Source: Mariniflexile maritimum
GTDB taxonomy: Bacteria > Bacteroidota > Bacteroidia > Flavobacteriales > Flavobacteriaceae
Direction of reading: 5' to 3'
Assembly (NCBI RefSeq): GCF_009746565.1
Contig: NZ_WRPN01000001.1
Coordinates: 372,001-436,000 of the forward strand
DNA length: 64,000 bases
The translations under genes and the position numbers were made by a program. The notes under the pieces were generated by a model. It saw nothing but the letters and a program-made list of their open reading frames with translations. It had not been told where the DNA came from and searched no databases. Within the stretch, counting starts at the first letter, position 1, and every line of letters starts with the position of its first letter. Shown piece after piece: positions 26,682 through 34,982 of this stretch.

Positions 26682-29363
26682 ATGGCGCACCACCGCTGTG
26701 TTTTTAATAGCTGTAATATAGCCGATGCTGTTCCCAAAGTGGTGAATGATGCCGTATCGGGCGAACCATTATTAGAAATGGTGGTAACCCATGGCGATGG
26801 CAGGAATACCGTTTACCTTAAAAAGGGTGAAATAGAAAAAATAGGAGACCATCAACACGAAATAGGATTCAATTCTGATAAAAAGGGCATCATAAATATT
26901 ATTGAAAAAGATGGCCTATTTAACATCCTTGCACCACACGACCTGGATTTTTTCATCATGTCCTCTCAACAAGCAGGAAAAGTGCATAAAGATAGTTTGC
27001 AAGCCATTACCTTAAGAACTTTATATAGAGCAGGAGATATTTCGTTCGTGCCCTTGGCTTATTATGAAAAAGGGAAATTTGAACTTAAAAGCAGCTCGGA
27101 AAAATTAAAGGACAACGACAAAACCAAGGACGATGCCTTGATTGTAAACGTATCCGTGAACGGAAAAGAACAACCTGTAAATATATTGTATAGGGAAGGA
27201 TTTTTACCAACACACCATAACGTTGAAATACAAGGTGTTAAAGTAATATTATCTTATGGTGCAGGTGCCATAAAAACCCCATTCTCTATTAAGTTGAACG
27301 ATTTTCAGTTGGAAAGGTATCCCGGTTCTTCAAGTCCTTCGGCTTATGCAAGCGAAGTAACAATTTTAGATAACACGGATAAAATACCCTTTAAAATTTA
27401 CATGAACAATGTACTGGATTACAAAGGCTATCGTTTTTTTCAGGCCAGTTACGATACCGATGAAAAAGGCACCGTGCTTTCCGTAAATCATGATAGCATG
27501 GGCACTTTGGTAACCTATTTGGGCTATTTATTAATGACGGTAGGCATGTTTTTTACGCTTTTTGGAAAAACATCGCGTTTTACAGTTATCAATAAAAAAC
27601 TAAATCAAATTAAGAAAAAAGCTGTTTTACCTTTGGCCTTTTTGCTAATGGGCACATCAATAGGCTATGCGCAAACGCAACCCAACAAAGTGCCTCAAAG
27701 TACTATTGAAACGGCAATCAAAAACCTTCAGATTGATAAAAACCATGCCGATGAATTCGGAAGGCTTTTAGTGCAAGATATTGACGGACGCATCAAGCCC
27801 ATCAATACGTTGGCTTCGGAATTTCTTAGAAAAATTTCAAGAAAATCGAAATTCACTTACCCAATAAACAATGAGACCGTCGTTTACGATGCCAATCAAA
27901 CCTTTTTATCCATGCATATCATGCCTCAGGTATGGCAACGTATTCCAATAATAAAAGTGGATACGGATAAAACGGGCAAACTATTTGATACGATCCAAAA
28001 AGGTAAAAACAATTTATATGCCTTTACAGATTTGTTGGAGGCCAATGGGGACTACCTTTTAACAAACCAAGTGGAACAGGCCAATAAAAAGAAACCCGCC
28101 GAAAGAAACGAGTTTGATAAGGAAATATTGAAAATTGATGAGCGCTTTAATATCCTGTACAATGTTTTTATTGGGAATTACTTAAAAATATTCCCAAACA
28201 AAAACGATACAAACAACACTTGGTTTAGCTATACCCACAATTTTAATGATTTTCCTACTGAAGACGGACAGTTTGCAAAAACAGTGATACCTTCATATTT
28301 TAACGATATAGCCAGTAATAATTACGAAAATGCCCATGAAAAACTTTTATACATCAAAAAATACCAAGAAGTTTTAGGGGCTGAAATTATACCAACACCC
28401 GAGCGTATTGAAGCTGAAATTTGGTATAATAAGGCTAACATCAATTTTTGGCTGTTCCAAGTTTTTTTAATGCTTGGGTTGGCACTTTTGGTTTTAGCCA
28501 TTGTTAAAATGTTTTCACAAAAAAAATGGGTAGAAATACTAAACAACCTATTCATCATATTAACCTTAATTTTCTTTTTGTGTTTTGCGGGAAACATAAT
28601 ACTGCGGTGGTATGTAGCACAACATGCACCATGGAGCAACGGGTATGAAATGCTTATTTTTGTGGCTTGGGTGCTGGTTTTGTGCGGGTTGTTAACATTT
28701 AGAAAATCTGATTTTTCGCTGCCACTGGCCACTCTGTTCTCAGGCGCGCTGTTGTTTGTAAGTTATTTAGATTGGTTAAGTCCTGAAATCACCAATTTAA
28801 TGCCTGTCTTAAAATCGTATTGGTTAAAAATACATGTTGCAACCATAGTAAGTAGTTATGCACCATTAGCTTTGTCGGCCATACTGGGCATTATGGCTTT
28901 GTTGCTTTATATATTTAAAACACCAAAAAACAAAAGCATCATTGAAATTAAAATTAAAGAACTAACTTATATAAATGAAATTGCCATGACCATAGGTTTG
29001 TTTGTGCTGGCAGTAGGCACTTTTTTAGGAGGTGTGTGGGCCAATGAATCTTGGGGGCGTTATTGGGCATGGGACCCAAAGGAAACCTGGGCACTAATTA
29101 GTATTATAGTATATGCCATCGTACTGCATTTGCGCTTTATACCTAAATTAAACAATCCTTTTGTGCTTAATGTGGCCAGTATGTTTGCGTTTTGGTCTAT
29201 TATCATGACTTCTTTTGGGGTCAATTATTATTTGGCCGGTTTGCATAGTTATGCGGCTGGCGATCCGTTGCCAATTCCAACTTTTGTGTACGTGCTTGCA
29301 GCGTTTATGGTAATAATTGCCGTTATGGCTGCTTTAAGGAATAAAAACCAACAAAATTTATAA
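26682..29363 (+). CDS. ccsBA: CcsBA-type cytochrome c haem-ligation protein, N-terminally truncated
   Basis: An 893-residue protein. Residues about 12-260 match the periplasmic part of ResB (CcsB), a helix follows at about 280, and the C-terminal half is an intact CcsA with HAPWSNGYEML, IHVATIVSSYAPLALS, the WWD-type motif WGRYWAWDPKETWA and a late His in GLHSYA. Flavobacterial homologues, as I remember them, have about 200 more residues at the N-terminus holding the first ResB helices and one of the haem-channel histidines. Here those are missing: the frame is closed by TAA just upstream (26670-26672), and only 290 bp separate it from the previous gene. It probably attached haem to the adjacent multihaem cytochrome; activity now is uncertain. 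Confidence 0.75.
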   Translation: MAHHRCVFNSCNIADAVPKVVNDAVSGEPLLEMVVTHGDGRNTVYLKKGEIEKIGDHQHEIGFNSDKKGIINIIEKDGLFNILAPHDLDFFIMSSQQAGKVHKDSLQAITLRTLYRAGDISFVPLAYYEKGKFELKSSSEKLKDNDKTKDDALIVNVSVNGKEQPVNILYREGFLPTHHNVEIQGVKVILSYGAGAIKTPFSIKLNDFQLERYPGSSSPSAYASEVTILDNTDKIPFKIYMNNVLDYKGYRFFQASYDTDEKGTVLSVNHDSMGTLVTYLGYLLMTVGMFFTLFGKTSRFTVINKKLNQIKKKAVLPLAFLLMGTSIGYAQTQPNKVPQSTIETAIKNLQIDKNHADEFGRLLVQDIDGRIKPINTLASEFLRKISRKSKFTYPINNETVVYDANQTFLSMHIMPQVWQRIPIIKVDTDKTGKLFDTIQKGKNNLYAFTDLLEANGDYLLTNQVEQANKKKPAERNEFDKEILKIDERFNILYNVFIGNYLKIFPNKNDTNNTWFSYTHNFNDFPTEDGQFAKTVIPSYFNDIASNNYENAHEKLLYIKKYQEVLGAEIIPTPERIEAEIWYNKANINFWLFQVFLMLGLALLVLAIVKMFSQKKWVEILNNLFIILTLIFFLCFAGNIILRWYVAQHAPWSNGYEMLIFVAWVLVLCGLLTFRKSDFSLPLATLFSGALLFVSYLDWLSPEITNLMPVLKSYWLKIHVATIVSSYAPLALSAILGIMALLLYIFKTPKNKSIIEIKIKELTYINEIAMTIGLFVLAVGTFLGGVWANESWGRYWAWDPKETWALISIIVYAIVLHLRFIPKLNNPFVLNVASMFAFWSIIMTSFGVNYYLAGLHSYAAGDPLPIPTFVYVLAAFMVIIAVMAALRNKNQQNL

Positions 29364-29448
29364 ATTATTGGCCACAGTTTACTAAAAATGTTTTTTTTCC
29401 ATTGTTTTTTTTATGCAGGTTTATATAGCGATTTTAAATATCATTATA

Positions 29449-29491
29449 TGAGAATTATCATAAACTGATAAGTCAAGCCCATTTATATTTG
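29449..29491 (+). promoter_or_regulatory. Porin promoter: operator TGAGAATTATCA plus -7 TATATTTG
   Basis: The operator (29449-29460) and a perfect TAnnTTTG (29484-29491) are 35 bases apart, first base to first base, giving an operator centre near -43. A second inverted repeat, TTATCA-taaac-TGATAA, overlaps the operator's right half. Confidence 0.65.
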
Positions 29492-29537
29492 TTCGGATAA
29501 AACTAAAATATTTAAACATAATTTGAAATTTAATACT

Positions 29538-30794
29538 ATGAAAAATCATTATGTATTTGTGGCTATTGTGGCCTTAATGGTTCAGTTTGCACATGCGCAA
29601 TTTACTTTAGATGGCGAATTTCGACCAAGGGCAGAGTATAGAAATGGCTTTGGAAGCATTATACCCGATGCTGCCGATGCTGGATTTGGCATCTCAACAC
29701 GGGCACGGTTAAATGCAGGATACACTACCGAAACGTACAAATTTTACCTAAGCCTTCAGGACGTGATGGTATGGGGTGAAAACAGACAAATTTTGCCTTA
29801 CGACCAAAACAATTCGTTCGCTATTTTTGAAGCCTGGGCCGATGTTAATTTAGGCTCTGGATTTTCAACAAAATTAGGGCGTCAAGTCATTTCTTATGAT
29901 GACCAGCGCATTTTCGGTGGTTTAGATTGGGCACAACAAGGCCGTAACCACGATGCTGCATTGCTTCAGTACAAAAAAGACAAGTTTATGCTCGATTTGG
30001 GCCTTGCTTTTAGTCAGGATTATTCAGATCCAACAGGATTTCGTTCCATAGGAACAGGCTACAATACTACGGGCTTTTTTACCTATAAAACCATGCAATA
30101 TATCTATTTAAAACAAGCATGGGAAAGTGTAACAGGAAGCCTTTTATTGCTGAACAATGGATTTCAAAAATTTGAAACCGACACAGTAACACCCGATGGC
30201 GTAAATAGCTTGCAAACCTTAGGCACCCATTTAGATTATAAAAAAGACAGTTTTGGTGTGGCCGCAAATGCATATCTACAAATGGGCGATCAAGTTAAAA
30301 GTGCTTATCTTTTAGGATTGGATGTTACCTACAAAGCATCTCAAAAAGTTGGTGTAGGTGCAGGTTTTGAAATTATTAGCGGTAATGATACGTCAACGGC
30401 AAAAAGCGAAGCCTTTTTCCCTTTATTTGGAACAAATCATAAATTCAACGGGTTTATGGATTATTTCTATGTGGGCAACCACGTAAATAATATTGGCTTG
30501 TTCGATGTGCATGTAAGTGCCAATTTTACCTTGTCTGAAACCTCTAGCTTAGCAGTAACGGCTTTAAATTTTAGCGGACAAAAAGAATTGCCAAGTGGCG
30601 AGAAATCGTTGGCCACTGAAGTAGATTTGGTGTACTCTAAAAAATTCAAAGGTTATAGTTTGGCTTTAGGGTATTCGCAACTATTTGCTGCCGATGGTAT
30701 GTATGAGCTAAAAGGTGTAACCAAAGCCAACGCATCCAATACCCAAAACTGGGCGTGGGCCATGTTGGTACTAAAACCTAAATTTTTAAACTAA
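29538..30794 (+). CDS. AlgE-type (alginate export family) outer-membrane porin
   Basis: A 418-residue beta-barrel with signal peptide MKNHYVFVAIVALMVQFAHA. The opening LDGEFRPRAEYRNGFG and the motif LGRQVISYDDQRIFGGLDWA are typical of the alginate-export/porin family. The ATG at 29538 is preferred to a TTG at 29523. Similar porins in Bacteroidota are found next to respiratory oxidoreductases, where they may let anions enter. The operator upstream places it in the same regulon as the molybdoenzyme. Confidence 0.8.
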   Translation: MKNHYVFVAIVALMVQFAHAQFTLDGEFRPRAEYRNGFGSIIPDAADAGFGISTRARLNAGYTTETYKFYLSLQDVMVWGENRQILPYDQNNSFAIFEAWADVNLGSGFSTKLGRQVISYDDQRIFGGLDWAQQGRNHDAALLQYKKDKFMLDLGLAFSQDYSDPTGFRSIGTGYNTTGFFTYKTMQYIYLKQAWESVTGSLLLLNNGFQKFETDTVTPDGVNSLQTLGTHLDYKKDSFGVAANAYLQMGDQVKSAYLLGLDVTYKASQKVGVGAGFEIISGNDTSTAKSEAFFPLFGTNHKFNGFMDYFYVGNHVNNIGLFDVHVSANFTLSETSSLAVTALNFSGQKELPSGEKSLATEVDLVYSKKFKGYSLALGYSQLFAADGMYELKGVTKANASNTQNWAWAMLVLKPKFLN

Positions 30795-30980
30795 TGGCAA
30801 TTGCAACCATTGCCTGTTGATTATTTTTGAAGGTTTTTTGTGAACCGCTTTTTAACGCATTATCGTTTTGGTATATGAAAAGTATCAGATAGATATGTGC
30901 CATTTTTCAGTTTAAAACAAAAGACAGCAGAAAAGAACCAAACTTTGAGTTTAGCTCTTAACTGCTATTTTTTATATACA

Positions 30981-31152
30981 TTGTTGTAAGCTACCCTTTG
31001 TTCCTATCGGCTCAATGTTATATTCAATTAATGACTGTGGAAACATAAGAACTACAACCATTATTGTTACAAGCACGCACATTCACAGTTACATTACTGC
31101 TTGTTGATGGCAAGAAAATAACACTGGTGTCGTTCGGTTTGGCATAATAACT
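30981..31152. repeat. 172-bp direct repeat, copy 1
   Basis: Nearly identical to 33468-33639 (two mismatches seen). It holds GTTGTAAGC at 30983-30991 and the last 43 codons of the frameshifted surface-protein gene. The 230-bp region 30795-31023 otherwise has no gene; a possible TGA-N6-TCA at 30876 looks fortuitous. Confidence 0.85.
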
Positions 31153-32510
31153 ATTCCCAATGTTCCATTCCCAATAGGTCACATCACTGCTATTTCCGTA
31201 ATAATAGGCTTTTACCATTTTCCATTGGTTATAGGGGTAAACATTATAGTTATTTGCAATTCTTGCTACGGAAATATAATTTGCATTTGGCAAGACAGGT
31301 GGTGGTATCACATTTATTGGAAACTCTTTGTAAATACTCGTTCCACCTGTTATGCTTATATAAACCCAACCTGTACCCGAATTTGAAGATGTGGAACTTA
31401 AAACCGCATAATCCGGTCCTACATAATCAAATGTTAGTCCGCTTGAAGCGCTCGTATAATATATTGTACCACATCCATTAGTGTTTGTTAGGCTAATACT
31501 AACAGAGCTACCTGCATTGATTCCATTTTCAAGACCTGTAATATCCACATTAGCGTTCTCTCCGGCTTGGATAGTTTTTGTTTTAGTAGTCGGTTGCGAA
31601 CAAGCATTTTGTAGGACTATAGAAAGCGTAAAAGTACCATTGGATACTTTAGTTGCAGTAATTTGCCCATTATTGGTATTCAAACTTACGGTTGCCACAT
31701 TGGTGTTTGAAGAACTTACGGATTGAATTGTAACGCCATTGGGAAGGTTGTTCATAGTATATGTACCAATAGAACACAAAGTGCTACTACCGTTTATTGT
31801 TGCCGTTGTAGAAAATGAAGCACGGCGAACAATAGAAGATAATGTTGATAAATTCTGTCCATTATAAATCGGTGTAACCGAAACATTAGAAGGTAATATG
31901 TTTCCAGAATTAGGTGTGAGGGTAATAGAATTACCATTGCCAACATTCCCAGACCAACCATTTCCGATGCTCCATTGATAGGTTACGCCACTCAAATTAG
32001 AGCTATTTGTTACCGTGAATGTTTTTGGGGATATATCTCCACAAACTAAATCCAAAGGATTTGGTGTAAGCTGAAAAGAGGGTGTTTTTACTATAGGAAT
32101 TTGTTGTGAATACCATTCAGCTCCAGGTTGATTGTCTTGTTTTAATGTTGCCTTAAGATAGTTTCCATTCCCAAAATTAATATCCGATGCAAGAATATTG
32201 ATACTGAAATTTTTAGAAGCACTTGTAGAAAATGCACTAACAGGCACATAAGCAATATCTTTTTCAGTTCGATTCCCCGAACTATTGTATACATCAATAA
32301 AAACGGTTGCAGGTCCTATTGAATAATTTGCATTTTTGTTTAAATCTACCCTAAAGGTTACATTCACAGAGGAATTGGTTCCCAAATTATGGGGGAACCA
32401 TTTGATACGGTGACATTGTTTACTTTTAAGTTTGCTATGTTCACGGTCACATTTTGAGAGAACGAAACCATTGCTAACGATACGAAAATTAAATATAATA
32501 ATTTTTTCAT
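31024..32510 (-). pseudogene. Secreted Ig-like/PKD-rich surface protein, frameshifted
   Basis: A signal peptide and start (MKKLLYLIFVSLAMVSFSQ, ATG at 32510) are in one frame and stop after about 48 codons; the remaining 450 residues continue in another frame from about 32385. Five G (32391-32395; C on the coding strand) sit at the junction, and one added base would restore NNVTVSNGSP...LGTNSSVNVTFRV. The body is Ser/Thr/Asn-rich with Ig-like repeats (TYQWSIGNGW, TVNVRACNNNGCSSYVS). It may be an extracellular adhesin-like protein. No type IX secretion tail is seen. It could be a true mutation, phase variation or sequencing error. Confidence 0.7.
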
Positions 32511-32522
32511 TTTTATTGAGTT

Positions 32523-33059
32523 TTATTGTTTTTCTAAATGTACTTGGATTCCAAACCCTAAAAGAAAGGTATGATTGCCTACAAACGAATTATTTGTGAT
32601 TGAGTTCAAATAATTAAGCGAAATCTCTAAAGCTACGCTACTATTTAAAAATATGGCCGCACCACCCTTTGCGGAAAATTCTTTAGAGTTGTTTTCGTTT
32701 ACTAAACTAAATCGATAAGAACTTTCAATAAAAGGATTTACCATTTTATTGGTATCCATAAAATAATATTTTACAAAAGGCGAAACTAAAAAACTTTCAT
32801 ATGTTGAATTACCCATATCTGATTTATATCGAGAACTGAAATAACTTAATCGTGTTCCAAGCGCTAATTTATCCCAAAAAAAATATCCTATATTTGGGGA
32901 TAAATTGATATCAAAGCCTTTGGAATCAACAGTGGATTCTGGTTTGCTTTTAGAATAGGAAAAAGCAATATCCCCTCCAACTAACCAATTACCTTTGGTA
33001 ATCTGTGCATTTATAGACAGTGTTAATGTAAATACAAAAAAGAAAAATAATGTTTTCAT
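32523..33059 (-). CDS. Small outer-membrane beta-barrel protein (copy 1)
   Basis: A 178-residue protein with signal peptide (MKTLFFFFVFTLTLSINAQ) then ITKGNWLVGGDIAFSYSKSK, alternating beta strands and FGIQVHLEKQ at the end. It belongs to the small Bacteroidota porin-like barrel families. A related copy lies at 33851-34411. It ends 12 bp before the start of the frameshifted surface gene, which probably is co-transcribed. Confidence 0.75.
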   Translation of the reverse strand: MKTLFFFFVFTLTLSINAQITKGNWLVGGDIAFSYSKSKPESTVDSKGFDINLSPNIGYFFWDKLALGTRLSYFSSRYKSDMGNSTYESFLVSPFVKYYFMDTNKMVNPFIESSYRFSLVNENNSKEFSAKGGAAIFLNSSVALEISLNYLNSITNNSFVGNHTFLLGFGIQVHLEKQ

Positions 33060-33099
33060 AATTTTTTATTTGTTTTGATAAAGATTTGATGAATATATT

Positions 33100-33340
33100 C
33101 CAAATTTAAATTTTGTTGGGCTATGATTTTGTAACATACTTTCTTTGTTGAATGTTTTTCATTTTCAAAGGTAACGTTGTCAATGTTGTTCATAACAAAG
33201 AAAGAAGGCTACCGTTTTCATAACTCTTTTAAATTTAGATAAAGCTACTCTATAATTCTGACTTTTATTTACGGTTTTTCAGTAATCTTTATCATAAAGT
33301 GTTAAATTTTTGTTGGGTTGTTTTTGGGGTTGCTTACAAC
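33100..33340. repeat. Duplicated upstream region, copy 1
   Basis: Homologous to about 34440-34689, with shared blocks such as AACAAAGAAAGAA, TCTGACTTTTATTTACGG and TGTTAAATTTTT. Both precede a small beta-barrel gene, so the gene and its control region were duplicated together. No gene is seen in 33060-33467. Confidence 0.7.
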
Positions 33341-33478
33341 GTCTCGGTATATGAAAAGTTGCGTGCTTGCCTGCGAGGATTTTCCGCAGGAAAATCAGAC
33401 GCAGCAAACACAAGACAAACTTTGTTTCAAAAATGGCCTAAAAAGGTTTGTTTTTTAGCTCAGTTCTTTGTTGTAAGC
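33332..33478. repeat. 147-bp intergenic element bounded by GCTTACAAC / GTTGTAAGC
   Basis: Terminal 9-bp inverted repeats (33332-33340 and 33470-33478) enclose palindromic sequence, including GATTTTCCGCAGGAAAATC. Single copies of the end sequence lie at 30983-30991 and 34681-34689, next to related genes. It may be a small non-autonomous mobile element or recombination site; no ORF is inside. Confidence 0.6.
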
Positions 33479-33639
33479 TACCCTTTGTTCCTATCGGCTC
33501 AATGTTATATTCAATTAATGACTGTGGAAACATAAGAACCACAACCATTATTGTTACAAGCACGCACATTCACAGTTACATTACTGCTTGTTGATGGCAA
33601 AAAAATAACACTGGTGTCGTTCGGTTTGGCATAATAACT
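33468..33639. repeat. 172-bp direct repeat, copy 2
   Basis: Second copy of 30981-31152, carrying a detached C-terminal fragment of the surface protein joined to an unrelated signal-peptide gene. Confidence 0.85.
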
Positions 33640-33835
33640 TTGGTTAACTTGAAGGTCGAGAAAGTTTGTAATAAAAAACTAAATTGTTATTTTGAACAGT
33701 ACCAAAATCTAGCGTGTTACAATTTGATACTGTTGTCTGACTATTCAAATAAATATTATTAATTGAAGTAGTAATCTGCGCCTGTATATTTATAAAAGTT
33801 AAATATAGTAGGATAAAGAGTATTGATTTTTTCAT
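33511..33835 (-). pseudogene. Chimeric secreted-protein remnant
   Basis: The ATG at 33835 begins a signal peptide (MKKSILFILLYLTFINIQAQ) and about 40 more residues before a stop at 33644. In a shifted frame the sequence runs into the same C-terminal fragment (NQSYYAKPNDTSVIFLPS) as the surface protein at 31024. It looks like the stump of a paralogue left by recombination at the 172-bp repeat, with a deletion of most of the gene. Confidence 0.65.
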
Positions 33836-33850
33836 GATTTATGATTTTTG

Positions 33851-34411
33851 TTATTTTTCTAAATGTATTTGAAACCCTAAACCTATTTGTAGGTTATTAT
33901 ATGTTGAGTTATCTGAATTATTGGGTATTAATTTTGAAGAATTATAATCAAGCGATACTTCTAGACCAACGCTACTATTAAAAAAAAATACAGAGCCAGC
34001 TTTTAAACCATAACCATTAGATTTTGATTTGTTATCACCAGATTTAGTTTCTCCAAAGATGTAATTTACTTCTGTAAAAAAATTAACCTGCCTATCGACA
34101 TTTAAAAAATAATATCTAGCGTAAGGACCAATTCCATAGCCAAAACTATTGTCCGATTCTTTTGGTTTGGTATATCCAATACTTAAGCTTGTGCCTATAA
34201 CAAATTTATCGGCCAAAAAATAACCAATGTTAGGTGATATATTAATCCCTATTCCCTTATTTGTAATTTCATTGCCATTACTTTTGTAGATACTTTCATA
34301 AGAAGAAAAATTACCTGTACCCCCAACCATCCAGTTACATTTAGTAATTTGTGCGTTAGATGTTAATAAAGAAAAAAGTGTTAGAATAAAAAATAGTTTT
34401 GTTGTTTTCAT
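33851..34411 (-). CDS. Small outer-membrane beta-barrel protein (copy 2)
   Basis: A 186-residue paralogue of the gene at 32523-33059, starting at the ATG at 34411 (MKTTKLFFILTLFSLLTSNA signal peptide). Conserved stretches: ITKCNWMVGGTGNFSSYES, ISPNIGYFLADKFVIGTSLS and GLGFQIHLEK. In-frame codons further upstream to 34750 do not look like protein. It precedes the chimeric remnant, mirroring the barrel/surface gene order of copy 1. Confidence 0.75.
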   Translation of the reverse strand: MKTTKLFFILTLFSLLTSNAQITKCNWMVGGTGNFSSYESIYKSNGNEITNKGIGINISPNIGYFLADKFVIGTSLSIGYTKPKESDNSFGYGIGPYARYYFLNVDRQVNFFTEVNYIFGETKSGDNKSKSNGYGLKAGSVFFFNSSVGLEVSLDYNSSKLIPNNSDNSTYNNLQIGLGFQIHLEK

Positions 34412-34439
34412 GAGTATTTTATTATTTAATAAAAAAATT

Positions 34440-34689
34440 GTAGAATATTTTCCAAACATAAAATTAGGAGGGCTATGGTTTTTGAACATTGGATGCCAAA
34501 TGTTTTCCATATTCGACCGTAATGTTGGTAAAAGTTGTTTCCAACAAAGAAAGAAATCTATAGTTTTCATAGATCTTTTAAATTCAGATAAAGTTATTCT
34601 ATTATTCTGACTTTTATTTACGGTTTTTCCGTAATCTTTATTGTAAAATGTTAAATTTTTCTGAGTCGTTTTTGAGGGTTGCTTACAAC
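34440..34689. repeat. Duplicated upstream region, copy 2, ending in GCTTACAAC
   Basis: Partner of 33100-33340; ends with the 9-bp element end at 34681-34689. The surrounding gap 34412-34982 has no gene. Confidence 0.65.
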
Positions 34690-34690
34690 T

Positions 34691-34723
34691 AAAAAAATAA
34701 AAGCACCCAATACGAGTGCTTTT
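34691..34723 (-). terminator. Hairpin terminator AAAAGCAC/GTGCTTTT
   Basis: An 8-bp stem with a 9-base loop at 34699-34723, followed on the minus strand by a T-rich stretch (complement of 34691-34698). It would end transcripts coming from the SQR-like gene. Confidence 0.65.
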
Positions 34724-34935
34724 ACTACCAATCAACCAAAACCCTGACAACCAATAAAATCGTCAGTGTGCTTTTCTAGTGCCGCCATGTCCGCCGGCTA
34801 CAATTATTAATACTTTAAGACTTAAATAGATGAATTTGAAAAACTGTAAAATAGGGTTCATCATTTTAAAGCGTTGGTATTTTGAGATACGTTGTGTCAT
34901 TTTTCAAGTTTTAATGTGATTAAACTTTTTTATTT

Positions 34936-34968
34936 AACTCTTTCAGAGTTTAAAACTCTGTAAGAGTT
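34936..34968. repeat. 15-bp inverted repeat AACTCTTTCAGAGTT / AACTCTGTAAGAGTT
   Basis: One mismatch in 15 bp with a 3-base loop, 15 bases after the SQR-like stop. It forms a strong hairpin but has no T run on the minus strand, so it may be a mRNA 3'-end stabiliser or a dispersed palindrome. Confidence 0.55.
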
Positions 34969-34982
34969 TATTTTACAAATTT

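Noticed and set aside
30876-30887. TGAAAAGTATCA, another TGA-N6-TCA match
   Set aside because: It lies between two converging gene ends, has no -7 element or start codon at the right distance, and its surroundings resemble the repeat element near 33345.
34412-34750. N-terminal extension of the second beta-barrel gene
   Set aside because: In-frame but runs through the duplicated leader and a terminator; the ATG at 34411 gives a proper signal peptide that matches copy 1.
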